Shown here: positions 31,261 through 39,113 of the stretch, piece after piece
How the letters are laid out: every line of letters starts with the position of its first letter
Numbering within the stretch: the first letter of the stretch is position 1
Notes under the pieces: model-generated
The model's database searches: none
Told to the model about the DNA's origin: nothing
Seen by the model: only the letters and a program-made list of their open reading frames with translations
Source of the DNA: Marinomonas sp. UCMA 3892
GTDB taxonomy: Bacteria > Pseudomonadota > Gammaproteobacteria > Pseudomonadales > Marinomonadaceae
Reading direction: 5' to 3'
NCBI RefSeq assembly: GCF_012726345.1
Contig: NZ_PTXN01000013.1
Coordinates: 62,001-126,000, forward strand
Length of the DNA stretch: 64,000 bases
Program-made: the position numbers and the translations under genes

Positions 31261-31649
31261 CGCCGAGCACGCGGCTTAGAAAGCAACATGGACACACCAA
31301 GACAACATCACGAGGTTCGCCGCCGAGCACGCGGCTTAGAAAAAGACCAATCCTATTTATTCTCAGCAAGTGAAGTTCGCCGCTGAGCACGCGGCTTAGA
31401 AAGTTTAGCGATGCCTTAGTTACCACATCAATAAGTTCGCCGCCGAGCACGCGGCTTAGAAAGACAAAAAAGAAGAAGCTCAATACCGCACCGAGTTCGC
31501 CGCCGAGCAAGCGGCTTAGAAAAAATTGAAACTCACCAAGCGCAAGCATTACATGTTCACCGCCGAACAGGCGGTTTAGAAAATGTAGATAAATAAATTA
31601 ATAGGGTAGAATGCACGAGATTATTCATCCTATTAAAGGGAGCTATGTG

Positions 31650-32180
31650 ATGTTTATGCGTTATATTTTTGGTTTTGTGTGTTGTTTTTTAAGTACTATA
31701 TCATTCGCTCAAAGCTGTGAGGTGAAAGTTGAGCCCAATCATTCTAAGTGGTTTGGAGCTTATTTGGGGAGTGACATTGATGATGTGAAGGCATATCTTA
31801 ATTGCGAGAACCTGTTGTTTTCATATGAAGTTCCTCCAAAATTAAATCAAGAAAACTATGTGAAAAATCAGTTCTTATTTGTCGATGAAGACTGGCAGCC
31901 AAGTTATATCGATCCGAGTGCTACTATTGCTTATGCTTTTGATCCTGCAGGTGAATTGTTTGATATAACTATCTCTTGGAAAAGTATGTCAGATAATAGT
32001 TTTAATGTATTGCTTGATTTTTTAATGGAAAAATATGGTAACGAATCCGTTAAATTTAATAATGCTTACTTATTTTATGACAAAGAGAATAGTGAGACGA
32101 CACTTTTAGATAAAGTAGCAGTATCGGGTGGTGTAGGGTACAGATATAGACTTCTTATCCAACCCTTTTTTACAGAATAA
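31650..32180 (+). CDS. hypothetical exported protein
   Basis: A 176-residue protein of unknown family next to the distal end of the array. I choose the ATG at 31650 because AAAGGGAG precedes it by seven bases; the resulting N-terminus MFMRYIFGFVCCFLSTISFAQ is a good signal peptide with cleavage likely after the Ala-Gln. The mature part has two cysteines (SCEVKV, LNCENL) that could form a disulfide, and no membrane segment. The AT-rich codon use differs from neighbouring housekeeping genes, which hints at an accessory gene. No link to CRISPR is evident other than location. Confidence 0.6.
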   Translation: MFMRYIFGFVCCFLSTISFAQSCEVKVEPNHSKWFGAYLGSDIDDVKAYLNCENLLFSYEVPPKLNQENYVKNQFLFVDEDWQPSYIDPSATIAYAFDPAGELFDITISWKSMSDNSFNVLLDFLMEKYGNESVKFNNAYLFYDKENSETTLLDKVAVSGGVGYRYRLLIQPFFTE

Positions 32181-32256
32181 GAGTAGTAGATCACTGTCTA
32201 ATTAGCATTTTTTTATAGGTTTTAAACAGTGATCCATCCAATCTGATTAAATCAAA

Positions 32257-32955
32257 TTAAACCAGGTCAAAAAGCAGTGCTTTAACGCGTTGCTCGCTTA
32301 GTCTTTCGAAGTTAATTTCTGACACGTTTTCAATTTTCGCGCCGTCGCCAGGTTGTATGGTGATGCCGTCGCCTAGGGACAGTTCGCCTTCGATCAGGTG
32401 CACATAGTAGTGGCGATTGTTGTCTGCTTGCCATGTGGCTTTTTGTTGATCTTCAAGGATCAGTTGAATCAGTTGCATGTCTTGCTTAACTTGCAAGGTG
32501 CCATTTGCGCCATCTGGTGTGATGACGGTGGTGAAGCCTTGCGCTTGGCTAAAGGCTTTCTGTTGGTAGCCGGGTTCTCCACCTAGTTGGTTGGGTTGAA
32601 TCCAAATTTGTAGAAATTTCAGCATGTCTTTTTTAGAGGCGTTGAATTCGCTGTGGTAAACCCCTTTGCCTGCGGACATGAGTTGGTATTCGCCTGCGGG
32701 CAGTTCTTTTATGTTGCCTGCGCTGTCTTTATGGGCGATGGTGCCTTCTAATACTAGGCTGAATATTTCCATGTCGCGGTGGCCGTGGGTTTCGAAACCG
32801 GCACCTGGGGTGACGGTGTCGTCGTTGATTACCCGTAGGTGAGAGAAGCCCATTTGTTGTGGGTCGTAGTAGCTGCCAAAAGAAAATGTATGGTAGCTGT
32901 TTAGCCAGCCAAAGTTTGCGTGTCCACGGTCTTGTGCGTTGCGAAGTGTGATCAT
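32257..32955 (-). CDS. pirin family protein (quercetinase-like cupin)
   Basis: A bicupin of the pirin family, 232 residues from the ATG at 32955, which AGGAG precedes on the minus strand. The start MITLRNAQDRGHANFGWLNSYHTF is typical (in pieces: RGHANFGWLNSYHTF). Metal-binding residues are in ETHGHRDMEIFSLVLEG and YHSEFNAS. Some members oxidise quercetin; others act as redox-linked regulators. It is transcribed away from a LysR gene 133 bases off, which probably controls it. Confidence 0.85.
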   Translation of the reverse strand: MITLRNAQDRGHANFGWLNSYHTFSFGSYYDPQQMGFSHLRVINDDTVTPGAGFETHGHRDMEIFSLVLEGTIAHKDSAGNIKELPAGEYQLMSAGKGVYHSEFNASKKDMLKFLQIWIQPNQLGGEPGYQQKAFSQAQGFTTVITPDGANGTLQVKQDMQLIQLILEDQQKATWQADNNRHYYVHLIEGELSLGDGITIQPGDGAKIENVSEINFERLSEQRVKALLFDLV

Positions 32956-33088
32956 TGTTTTTCTCCTGATTTTTTCTCGCAGGTCATAATGACGTGCGGG
33001 TATGAAGTGAGTGTAGTGGGTGGGAAAAAGAAAGAAAATTGGAAGGTTTTGAGCTAGTATTTCAAAAAAATTGAACAAAGGTTGAGCT

Positions 33089-34009
33089 ATGGCCTACGCG
33101 GTGACATTGGAAGCATTACGGGTGTTGGAGGCGATTCATCAGTTGGGCAGCTTTGCGGCGGCAGCGGAGGCGTTGTTTAAGGTGCCTTCGGCGTTAACGT
33201 ATACGGTGAAGAAGCTGGAAGACGATTTGGGCGTGGCGTTGTTTGATCGGTCTCGACAAAAAGCGGTACTAACGCCAGCGGGGCATTTGGTGTTGGAGCA
33301 AGGTCGAGTTATTTTGGAAGCCGCGATACGATTAGAAGATTCGATCAAGCAGTTCGAGTCAGGTTGGGAGCCTAAGCTAAGAATCGCTCGCGATACAGTG
33401 CTGTTAGAGTCGCCTTTGATGTCGGTGGTTGGGGATTTCTTATCGCAGAATCGACCGGTGGAGTTGAGCTTATCTGAAGAAGCTGTCGGCGGAGGTTGGG
33501 ATGCATTGCAAGACGATAGGGCGGATTTGGTTATTGGTGCGACGGGTGAGTTGCCCAAGGGGAATGTCCATATTAGAGCCATTGGTGAGATAGAGTTTGT
33601 GTTCGCTGTGTCACCAACGCATCCGTTGGCGTTGACCGATGGGACGATTACCGCCGCGCAATTGCGTCAATATCCTTCTATTGTTGTTGCTGATAGTTCA
33701 AAAATTTTGCCAGCCCGCAGCAGTGGGATTTTTGAGAGTCGGCAAGTGCTTAGGGTCGATACCATGCGCAGTAAAATTCAAGCGCAATGTTTGGGTTTAG
33801 GCGTGGGGTATTTGCCGAAACATCGCATTGCTGATGAGCTGAGTTCTGGGCGTTTAGTATTGCGTCAGTGTGAGTTGCCAAGGCCGAATCAGATGGCGTA
33901 CTTGGCATGGCGTAAAGATGATCCGGGCAAAGGTTTGTCGTGGTTTGTAGAGCAATTGGCAATTCAGGATTGGCAGCTTTGTCATTCTCGCGAAGGAGGC
34001 TTTCGTTAA
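33089..34009 (+). CDS. LysR family transcriptional regulator
   Basis: A 306-residue LysR protein. The winged helix lies near residues 5-65 with GSFAAAAEALFKVPSALTYTVKKLE. The C-terminal effector domain follows from about residue 90. It is divergent from the pirin gene, the usual set-up for a LysR regulator and its target, and adjacent to an AEC permease that could also be a target. The effector is not known. Confidence 0.82.
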   Translation: MAYAVTLEALRVLEAIHQLGSFAAAAEALFKVPSALTYTVKKLEDDLGVALFDRSRQKAVLTPAGHLVLEQGRVILEAAIRLEDSIKQFESGWEPKLRIARDTVLLESPLMSVVGDFLSQNRPVELSLSEEAVGGGWDALQDDRADLVIGATGELPKGNVHIRAIGEIEFVFAVSPTHPLALTDGTITAAQLRQYPSIVVADSSKILPARSSGIFESRQVLRVDTMRSKIQAQCLGLGVGYLPKHRIADELSSGRLVLRQCELPRPNQMAYLAWRKDDPGKGLSWFVEQLAIQDWQLCHSREGGFR

Positions 34010-34026
34010 ACGAATTCCGTCGATCT

Positions 34027-34103
34027 TGTAGGTCGTGCATTAGCGCGTCAAGGTTTTTGGTTTGGTGTTATCGGGCTTTTGACGGCCTAAAGGCCGACCT
34101 ACA
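34027..34103. repeat. REP-like palindromic element
   Basis: Outer arms TGTAGGTCG (34027-34035) and CGACCTACA (34095-34103) enclose a second hairpin CGGCC-TAAA-GGCCG (34083-34096). This form resembles extragenic palindromes scattered through gammaproteobacterial genomes. It lies between the LysR gene and the AEC permease and may limit read-through. Whether it is repeated elsewhere in the genome cannot be seen here. Confidence 0.55.
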
Positions 34104-34161
34104 GGTGATTACCTCGTGCTTTCGGGCAGGGGCATTTGGGCTATTTTTTTAAGGGGTAATC

Positions 34162-35109
34162 GTGTTTTCTCTCTCTCTTTCAGTGTTGCCGGTATTTTTG
34201 CTGTTGATGGCTGGTGCTGTGTGTCAGCGTTGGCGTTTTCCGATGGAAGGCTTTTGGTCTGGCGTTGATAAGTTGTCCTATTGGGTGCTGTTTCCTGCTT
34301 TGTTGTTCAGCAAAACCTCGCAAATCGATTTCAGTAACCCCATGTTGCCAAAGTATGCTTTTATTTTGTTGTTTGCTTTGTTGGTGACTGCTGTTTTTGT
34401 ATTTATCAGTACTTGGCTGATGAAGGTGGTTGCGCCGACGGCGTCGTCTATGCTGCAAGCGGGTGTGCGTTTTAACACCTTTGTTATGTTGGCGTTGGCG
34501 GGGAGTTTGTATGGTAATGATGGTTTGGTATTGGCAGCGTTGGGTGCATCGGTGTTGATTCCTTCTATTAATGTGTTTTTAGTGGTGTCTATGACCTTGA
34601 TGCATGGGCCGTCTTCGACGGATAGTTCGTCTTCAACATCTTTACCACGTTTGTTAAGTGGAGCTTTGATTCGCAATCCTTTGATTGTGTCGATCTTGCT
34701 TGGCAGTAGTTTGAATTTGCTCGGACTGACGCCGATTATTTTGGTCTCTGATGTGCTGGGGATGTTGTCTCAAGCTGCCTTGCCATTGGTGTTGTTGGCG
34801 GTTGGCGCTAGTGTGCGCTTTGAGACGATTCGCTCTGTCGGCATGACCTTTGTGATGTCTTCGCTCGCACGTTTTGTGGTGTTTCCTTTGGTGATTGGCT
34901 TGATGTGCTGGTGGCTGGATGTTCGTGGTTTACCTGCTTTGGTGGCGGTGTTATTTGGTGTGGTACCGACCGCAACATCGGCTTACGCCTTGGCACGTCA
35001 GTTGGGCGGTGATGCGGATAGAATGTCGGCTTATATTACGATGCAGACTTTGTTGTCTATTATTACCTTGCCAGTGAGCGTTTGGTTGAGTCAGTTGTAT
35101 TTGATGTAA
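34162..35109 (+). CDS. AEC family permease
   Basis: A 315-residue integral membrane protein with about ten hydrophobic segments, of the auxin efflux carrier (AEC) family that includes bacterial malate and malonate carriers. The N-terminal LPVFLLLMAGAVCQRW and C-terminal FGVVPTATSAYALARQLGGD are typical family blocks. The start is GTG with AAGGGG eight bases upstream. The substrate is unknown. It may be part of the regulon of the upstream LysR gene. Confidence 0.8.
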   Translation: MFSLSLSVLPVFLLLMAGAVCQRWRFPMEGFWSGVDKLSYWVLFPALLFSKTSQIDFSNPMLPKYAFILLFALLVTAVFVFISTWLMKVVAPTASSMLQAGVRFNTFVMLALAGSLYGNDGLVLAALGASVLIPSINVFLVVSMTLMHGPSSTDSSSSTSLPRLLSGALIRNPLIVSILLGSSLNLLGLTPIILVSDVLGMLSQAALPLVLLAVGASVRFETIRSVGMTFVMSSLARFVVFPLVIGLMCWWLDVRGLPALVAVLFGVVPTATSAYALARQLGGDADRMSAYITMQTLLSIITLPVSVWLSQLYLM

Positions 35110-35198
35110 CGTCCTCTTTAATGTCTGAAAAGTGCCATTTTGTGTGGTGGCTGAAAGATGCTACTTTGTGGATGAAAAAGTCATGTTACGGTGTTCTT

Positions 35199-35218
35199 TC
35201 ATATCAATATTGATATGA
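35199..35218. promoter_or_regulatory. 20-bp perfect palindrome upstream of ytfQ
   Basis: TCATATCAATATTGATATGA is its own reverse complement. It lies 131 bases before the ytfQ-like start, in a gene-free stretch (35110-35349), and is a strong candidate operator for a dimeric regulator. No regulator gene adjoins the transporter operon, so the cognate protein is unknown. Confidence 0.5.
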
Positions 35219-35349
35219 GGTTTGCTGTAACTTGCATTTGAAAGGTAATTGTTAGGGATATATTGTGAATCTCAGGGTGTTGGCTTGTCTTTAATGACGG
35301 GTGTGTGGCGCTCAGAATAGATCACAACAAAAACAAAAAGGAATCTAGT

Positions 35350-36336
35350 ATGCAATCTCTCTCCGTTCGTTCTTCGTTGCCATGGCTGGGTGCATTCAAA
35401 CGCAAGGCTATGTTGACAACTTTTTCTGTATTACTTCCTGTGTTGTCTGCTTCGGCGATGGCAGCAGATCTTACGATAGGTTTCTCGCAAATTGGCTCTG
35501 AAAGTGGCTGGCGGACGTCTGAAACCGAATCCATTAAAGCTGAGGCTGAACGCCGTGGCTATGATCTAAAATTCTCTGATGCACAACAAAAGCAAGAAAA
35601 CCAAATTAAAGCCGTGCGTTCATTTATCGCGCAAGGTGTTGATGGTATTTTGCTTGCTCCTGTGGTGGAAACTGGCTGGGATCAGGTATTGAAAGAAGCG
35701 CAACGCGCTAAAATCCCTGTTGTGTTGATTGATCGTGGTGTAGCAGCAGATCCAAGTTTGTACTTAACGAAAGTGGCTTCTGACTTTAAAGAAGAAGGTT
35801 CATTAGCGGCATCTTGGTTGGCAGCTAAAACCAATGGTCGTTGTAACATTGTTGAGTTGCAAGGTTCAGTTGGTTCATCTGCTGCGATTGATCGTAAGAC
35901 GGGCTTTGACTCTATCATCAGTAACTTTCCGAATATGACGATTATTCGTTCTCAGTCTGGTTCGTTTACGCGTGCTGGCGGTAAAGAAGTCATGGAAAGT
36001 TTCTTGAAAGCGGAAGGTGGTGCGAAGAATATTTGCGCGCTGTTTGCTCACAATGATGACATGGCATTGGGCGCAATTTTGGCGATGAAAGAAGCGGGCG
36101 TGAAACCAACCCAAGACATTTTAGTAGTTTCTATTGATGCGGTTCCAGATATCTTTAAAGCTATGGCTGATGGCGAAGCGAACGCGACTATTGAGTTGAA
36201 TCCTCATCTTGGTGGTCCAGCATTTGATGCGATTCTAGCTTCTCAAAAAGGTGAGAAAGTAGATAAATGGATTAAAGCAAACGGCCCATTGTACCTTCCT
36301 GATACAGCTGCTGCGGAATACGCGAAGCGTAAATAA
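35350..36336 (+). CDS. ytfQ: sugar ABC transporter substrate-binding protein, YtfQ-like
   Basis: A periplasmic binding protein of the ribose/galactose type. The signal peptide ends near ASAMAADL, and the mature start LTIGFSQIGSESGWRTSETESIKAEAERRG (two parts: TIGFSQIGSESGWR, SIKAEAERRG) closely follows E. coli YtfQ, which binds galactofuranose. QQKQENQIKAVRSFIAQGVD is also shared. The ATG at 35350 has AAAAAGGA upstream; the signal peptide is unusually long (about 38 residues), so the internal ATG at 35410 is an alternative. First gene of the ytfQ-ytfR-ytfT-yjfF operon. Confidence 0.85.
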   Translation: MQSLSVRSSLPWLGAFKRKAMLTTFSVLLPVLSASAMAADLTIGFSQIGSESGWRTSETESIKAEAERRGYDLKFSDAQQKQENQIKAVRSFIAQGVDGILLAPVVETGWDQVLKEAQRAKIPVVLIDRGVAADPSLYLTKVASDFKEEGSLAASWLAAKTNGRCNIVELQGSVGSSAAIDRKTGFDSIISNFPNMTIIRSQSGSFTRAGGKEVMESFLKAEGGAKNICALFAHNDDMALGAILAMKEAGVKPTQDILVVSIDAVPDIFKAMADGEANATIELNPHLGGPAFDAILASQKGEKVDKWIKANGPLYLPDTAAAEYAKRK

Positions 36337-36343
36337 TATAGCG

Positions 36344-36384
36344 ACGTACCTAGGCTTATAGCTGTCTAGGTACGTTTTGTTTTT
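36344..36384 (+). terminator. attenuating hairpin between ytfQ and ytfR
   Basis: Arms ACGTACCTAG (36344-36353) and CTAGGTACGT (36366-36375) are followed by a T-rich stretch. A leaky terminator after the binding-protein gene would give more binding protein than transporter, as is common in ABC operons. Confidence 0.75.
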
Positions 36385-36420
36385 GCTTATTTATGTTCGT
36401 CAAAATGGAGACTGCAGTTC

Positions 36421-37992
36421 ATGTCGCATTTAGTCAAAGAAAATGTGCAAGTCAAAGAAACCTTGATAGTTGAAGAAAGGGGCAAAGAAGCGCAAAGCGC
36501 GGTTCGTCCTTTACTGGAAATCAAAAATCTCTCTAAATCTTTTACCGGTGTTCAAGCTCTTAATGATGTGTCTTTGCAGATTCAACAGGGGGAAATTCGC
36601 GCCTTGCTGGGCGAAAATGGTGCCGGTAAATCCACCCTAATTAAAGTACTGACCGGTGTTTATCCGCGAGATGGTGGTGAGATTCTATTAGATGGTAGCT
36701 TGATCAATGCGTCAGATAGTGGTCATGCGCAGCGTTTAGGTATCAGTACGGTTTATCAAGAAGTTAATCTTATTCCTACCATGTCTGTGATGGAAAACCT
36801 GACATTACAGCATCAAGAAAAAACCTTTGGTCTGATTAGCTGGAAGAAAGCTGAAATACGTGCCAGAGAGTTACTAGCACAAGTGGGTTTAGAGATAGAT
36901 CCATTGCGCCAGTTAGACACTTATTCGATTGCGATTCAGCAATTAGTGGCGATTGCTCGTGCCTTAAGTACACAAGCCAAAATGCTGATATTAGATGAGC
37001 CCACGGCCAGTTTAGACAGTGATGAAATCAAGCAGTTGTTTGATCTGATGGAACGTTTGAAATCCGAAGGGTTAGGCATCATCTTTGTAACGCATTTCCT
37101 AGATCAAGTTTACAGTATTACCGATAGCATCACTGTGCTACGTAATGGCGAGTGCATCGGTACTTTTAAAACCGCCGAGCTGACGCGTTCCGATTTGGTG
37201 AGTCATATGGTGGGTAAATCCTTAGAAGATCTAGCACCAACGGCTCATGATCACTCCATTAAACGCGAGCGTACTGAGCTTTTGCAGTTAAATAATGTCG
37301 GCAAGCAACGCTATCTTCAGCCGTTAAATTTAAGTATTGCAGCAGGGGAAATTGTCGGTGTGGCGGGCTTGTTGGGATCTGGTCGTACTGAGCTTTGTGA
37401 GCTGGCTTATGGCTCGGTGAAGCCGGATCAAGGCGATGTCACGCTTGGTAAGCATTCATTGGCTAAGTCTTCTTTGCGTCGTGCGATCCAAGTTGGCATG
37501 GGGTATTGCCCAGAAGACCGCAAGCAAGACGGCATAGTGGCGGAGCTGAGTGTTAGGGAAAATATGATTCTTGCGCTGCAAGCGAGCAAAGGTTGGTGGT
37601 CGCCTATTTCCATGGCAGAGCAGCAAAAGCTTGTTGAAGAAATGATTAAGCGTTTGGCGATCAAAACCCCAGATATGGACAAACCTATTGGCGAGTTAAG
37701 CGGTGGCAATCAGCAAAAAGTGATTCTTGCCCGCTGGTTGATTACGCATCCGAAATTGCTGATTTTGGATGAGCCGACCCGTGGTATCGATATTGGGGCT
37801 CACCATGAAATCATCCAGATCATTAAAGAGTTGTGTGAGCAAGGCATGGGTTTACTAGTGGCATCTTCTGAGTTGGAAGAGTTGGTTATGTTTGCTCATC
37901 GGGTGGTGGTAATGAAAGACCATCATAAGATATCGGAGCTTGATGGGGATGAGGTTTCAGAGCAAGCGATATTGCGCACGATTGCGAGTTAA
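36421..37992 (+). CDS. ytfR: sugar ABC transporter ATP-binding protein, YtfR-like
   Basis: A 523-residue protein with two ABC domains in tandem, as in the ribose/galactofuranose group. The first Walker A is GENGAGKST near residue 64 and its Walker B is MLILDEPTASLD. The second domain has the degenerate GLLGSGRTE and the signature LSGGNQQKVILARWL with LLILDEPTRGIDIG. YQEVNLIPTMSVMENL and PEDRKQDGIVAELSVREN match E. coli YtfR. It has about 20 more N-terminal residues than the E. coli protein. Confidence 0.88.
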   Translation: MSHLVKENVQVKETLIVEERGKEAQSAVRPLLEIKNLSKSFTGVQALNDVSLQIQQGEIRALLGENGAGKSTLIKVLTGVYPRDGGEILLDGSLINASDSGHAQRLGISTVYQEVNLIPTMSVMENLTLQHQEKTFGLISWKKAEIRARELLAQVGLEIDPLRQLDTYSIAIQQLVAIARALSTQAKMLILDEPTASLDSDEIKQLFDLMERLKSEGLGIIFVTHFLDQVYSITDSITVLRNGECIGTFKTAELTRSDLVSHMVGKSLEDLAPTAHDHSIKRERTELLQLNNVGKQRYLQPLNLSIAAGEIVGVAGLLGSGRTELCELAYGSVKPDQGDVTLGKHSLAKSSLRRAIQVGMGYCPEDRKQDGIVAELSVRENMILALQASKGWWSPISMAEQQKLVEEMIKRLAIKTPDMDKPIGELSGGNQQKVILARWLITHPKLLILDEPTRGIDIGAHHEIIQIIKELCEQGMGLLVASSELEELVMFAHRVVVMKDHHKISELDGDEVSEQAILRTIAS

Positions 37993-38054
37993 AGCGCGAT
38001 AAAAACCTCTCGATTAGTCTCTTTTATAAGTAAGTATTCAAAGTAGCCGTTTCT

Positions 38055-39113
38055 ATGAAAAAGAATAATTTTCTGCATAAACATCAAAAAACACTCGCGC
38101 CCTTGTTGTCGCTGGTGCTGATTATTTTGGTCACCGCATCGATAACGCCTGGTTTTTTGAGTATTAAAATCGTTGATGGGCATTTGTTTGGTAGCCTGTT
38201 GGATATTTTACATCGCGCCACGCCAACAGCTTTGGTGGCATTAGGCATGGCGGTGGTCATTGGTACTCGCGGTATTGATTTGTCCGTAGGCGCGGTGATT
38301 GCAATTTCCGGTGCTGTAACGGCAGTATTAACGGTGAATACGGACTTCCCTGTCTGGCTAGTCATTCTATGTGCTCTGGGCACTGGTGTTGTGTGTGGTT
38401 TATGGAATGGCATCTTGGTGTCAATTTTCAATATTCAGCCAATTGTTGCCACGTTAATTTTGATGGTGGCAGGTCGCGGTATCGCACAGATGATTACTGA
38501 AGGACAAATCGTCACTTTTCATTCTGATGTTTTGGATGCCATTGGTAATGGCTATTTCTTAGCATTCCCTATTCGTGTATGGATTGCGATAGGTATGATT
38601 GTACTGACGGTTCTAGTGATGCGAAAAACCGCGCTTGGTTTGTTTATTGAAGCGGTTGGCGCCAACGTGCGAGCCAGTCGTTTGGTTGGTATTGAGGCGC
38701 GCCTGCTGGTGTTGTCGGCTTATGTCTTTTCGGGTTTTTGTGCGGCGATGAGCGGTATTATTCTCGCGGCAGACATCCGTGGCGCGGATGCCAATAACGC
38801 CGGATTGTGGTTAGAGCTGGATGCTATCTTAGCTGTGGTTTTGGCCGGTGCATCGTTAGCGGGCGGGCGTATTTATTTGTTACTGACGATTGTTGGTGTG
38901 CTAATTATTCAAACTTTAACCACAGCGATTCTCACTAGTGGTTTGCCAGCTCAATATAATTTAGTGGTGAAAGCGACCATTATTCTTGCGGTATTGTTGA
39001 TTCAATCGCCTAAAACACGTCAATGGTTGTCAGGCTTCTTCTCGAAGAATAAGAATGCAGGCAAAAGCAGTACTGGTAAAGCGAGTACTGATAAGAGGAG
39101 TGCAAAACCATGA
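38055..39113 (+). CDS. ytfT: sugar ABC transporter permease, YtfT-like
   Basis: A 352-residue inner-membrane permease of the BPD_transp_2 family. LVALGMAVVIGTRGIDLSVGA near residue 58 is the family hallmark, and LDAILAVVLAGASLAGGRIY is the conserved C-terminal loop. The tail after residue 325 is basic and Ser/Lys-rich. It forms the channel with the next gene, which it overlaps by four bases. Confidence 0.86.
   Translation: MKKNNFLHKHQKTLAPLLSLVLIILVTASITPGFLSIKIVDGHLFGSLLDILHRATPTALVALGMAVVIGTRGIDLSVGAVIAISGAVTAVLTVNTDFPVWLVILCALGTGVVCGLWNGILVSIFNIQPIVATLILMVAGRGIAQMITEGQIVTFHSDVLDAIGNGYFLAFPIRVWIAIGMIVLTVLVMRKTALGLFIEAVGANVRASRLVGIEARLLVLSAYVFSGFCAAMSGIILAADIRGADANNAGLWLELDAILAVVLAGASLAGGRIYLLLTIVGVLIIQTLTTAILTSGLPAQYNLVVKATIILAVLLIQSPKTRQWLSGFFSKNKNAGKSSTGKASTDKRSAKP

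Larger units (their letters stand above)
25254..31582 (+). CRISPR. subtype I-F CRISPR array, 106 repeats and 105 spacers
   Basis: Repeats are 28 bases and spacers mostly 32, giving a 60-base period throughout. Three spacers differ in length: 33 at 25822 and 27083, 31 at 28824. The main repeat starts GTTTG, has a GC-rich stem, and ends with the handle CTTAGAAA, matching subtype I-F. Repeats 1-80 begin GTTTG. Repeats 81-95 and 102-105 begin GTTCG. Repeats 97-100 begin CTTCAC with GAACAGG in the centre. Repeats 96 and 101 are hybrids. The last repeat (31555) has GTTCAC, GAACAGG and an altered TTTAGAAA end. Point variants occur at 30055-31520, e.g. GCAGC at 30192 and a final G at 30742. Two spacers occur twice. 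The array is on the same strand as the cas genes. Confidence 0.98.

Noticed and set aside
25316-31549. Long open frames through the array encoding repeated PPSTRLR, CRRARGLE or FLSRVLGGK peptides
   Set aside because: The 60-base repeat unit is a multiple of three, so a repeat without stops gives long spurious frames on both strands. No start signals or codon bias support them.
25254-31582. Spacers that target this window itself
   Set aside because: No full-length match between a spacer and the rest of the window was noticed by eye. An exhaustive search was not possible.
33139-33582. Antisense open frames of more than 100 codons opposite the LysR, AEC permease, nudF, puuA and potI genes
   Set aside because: They lie wholly opposite well-supported genes, lack ribosome-binding sites and have no recognisable domains.
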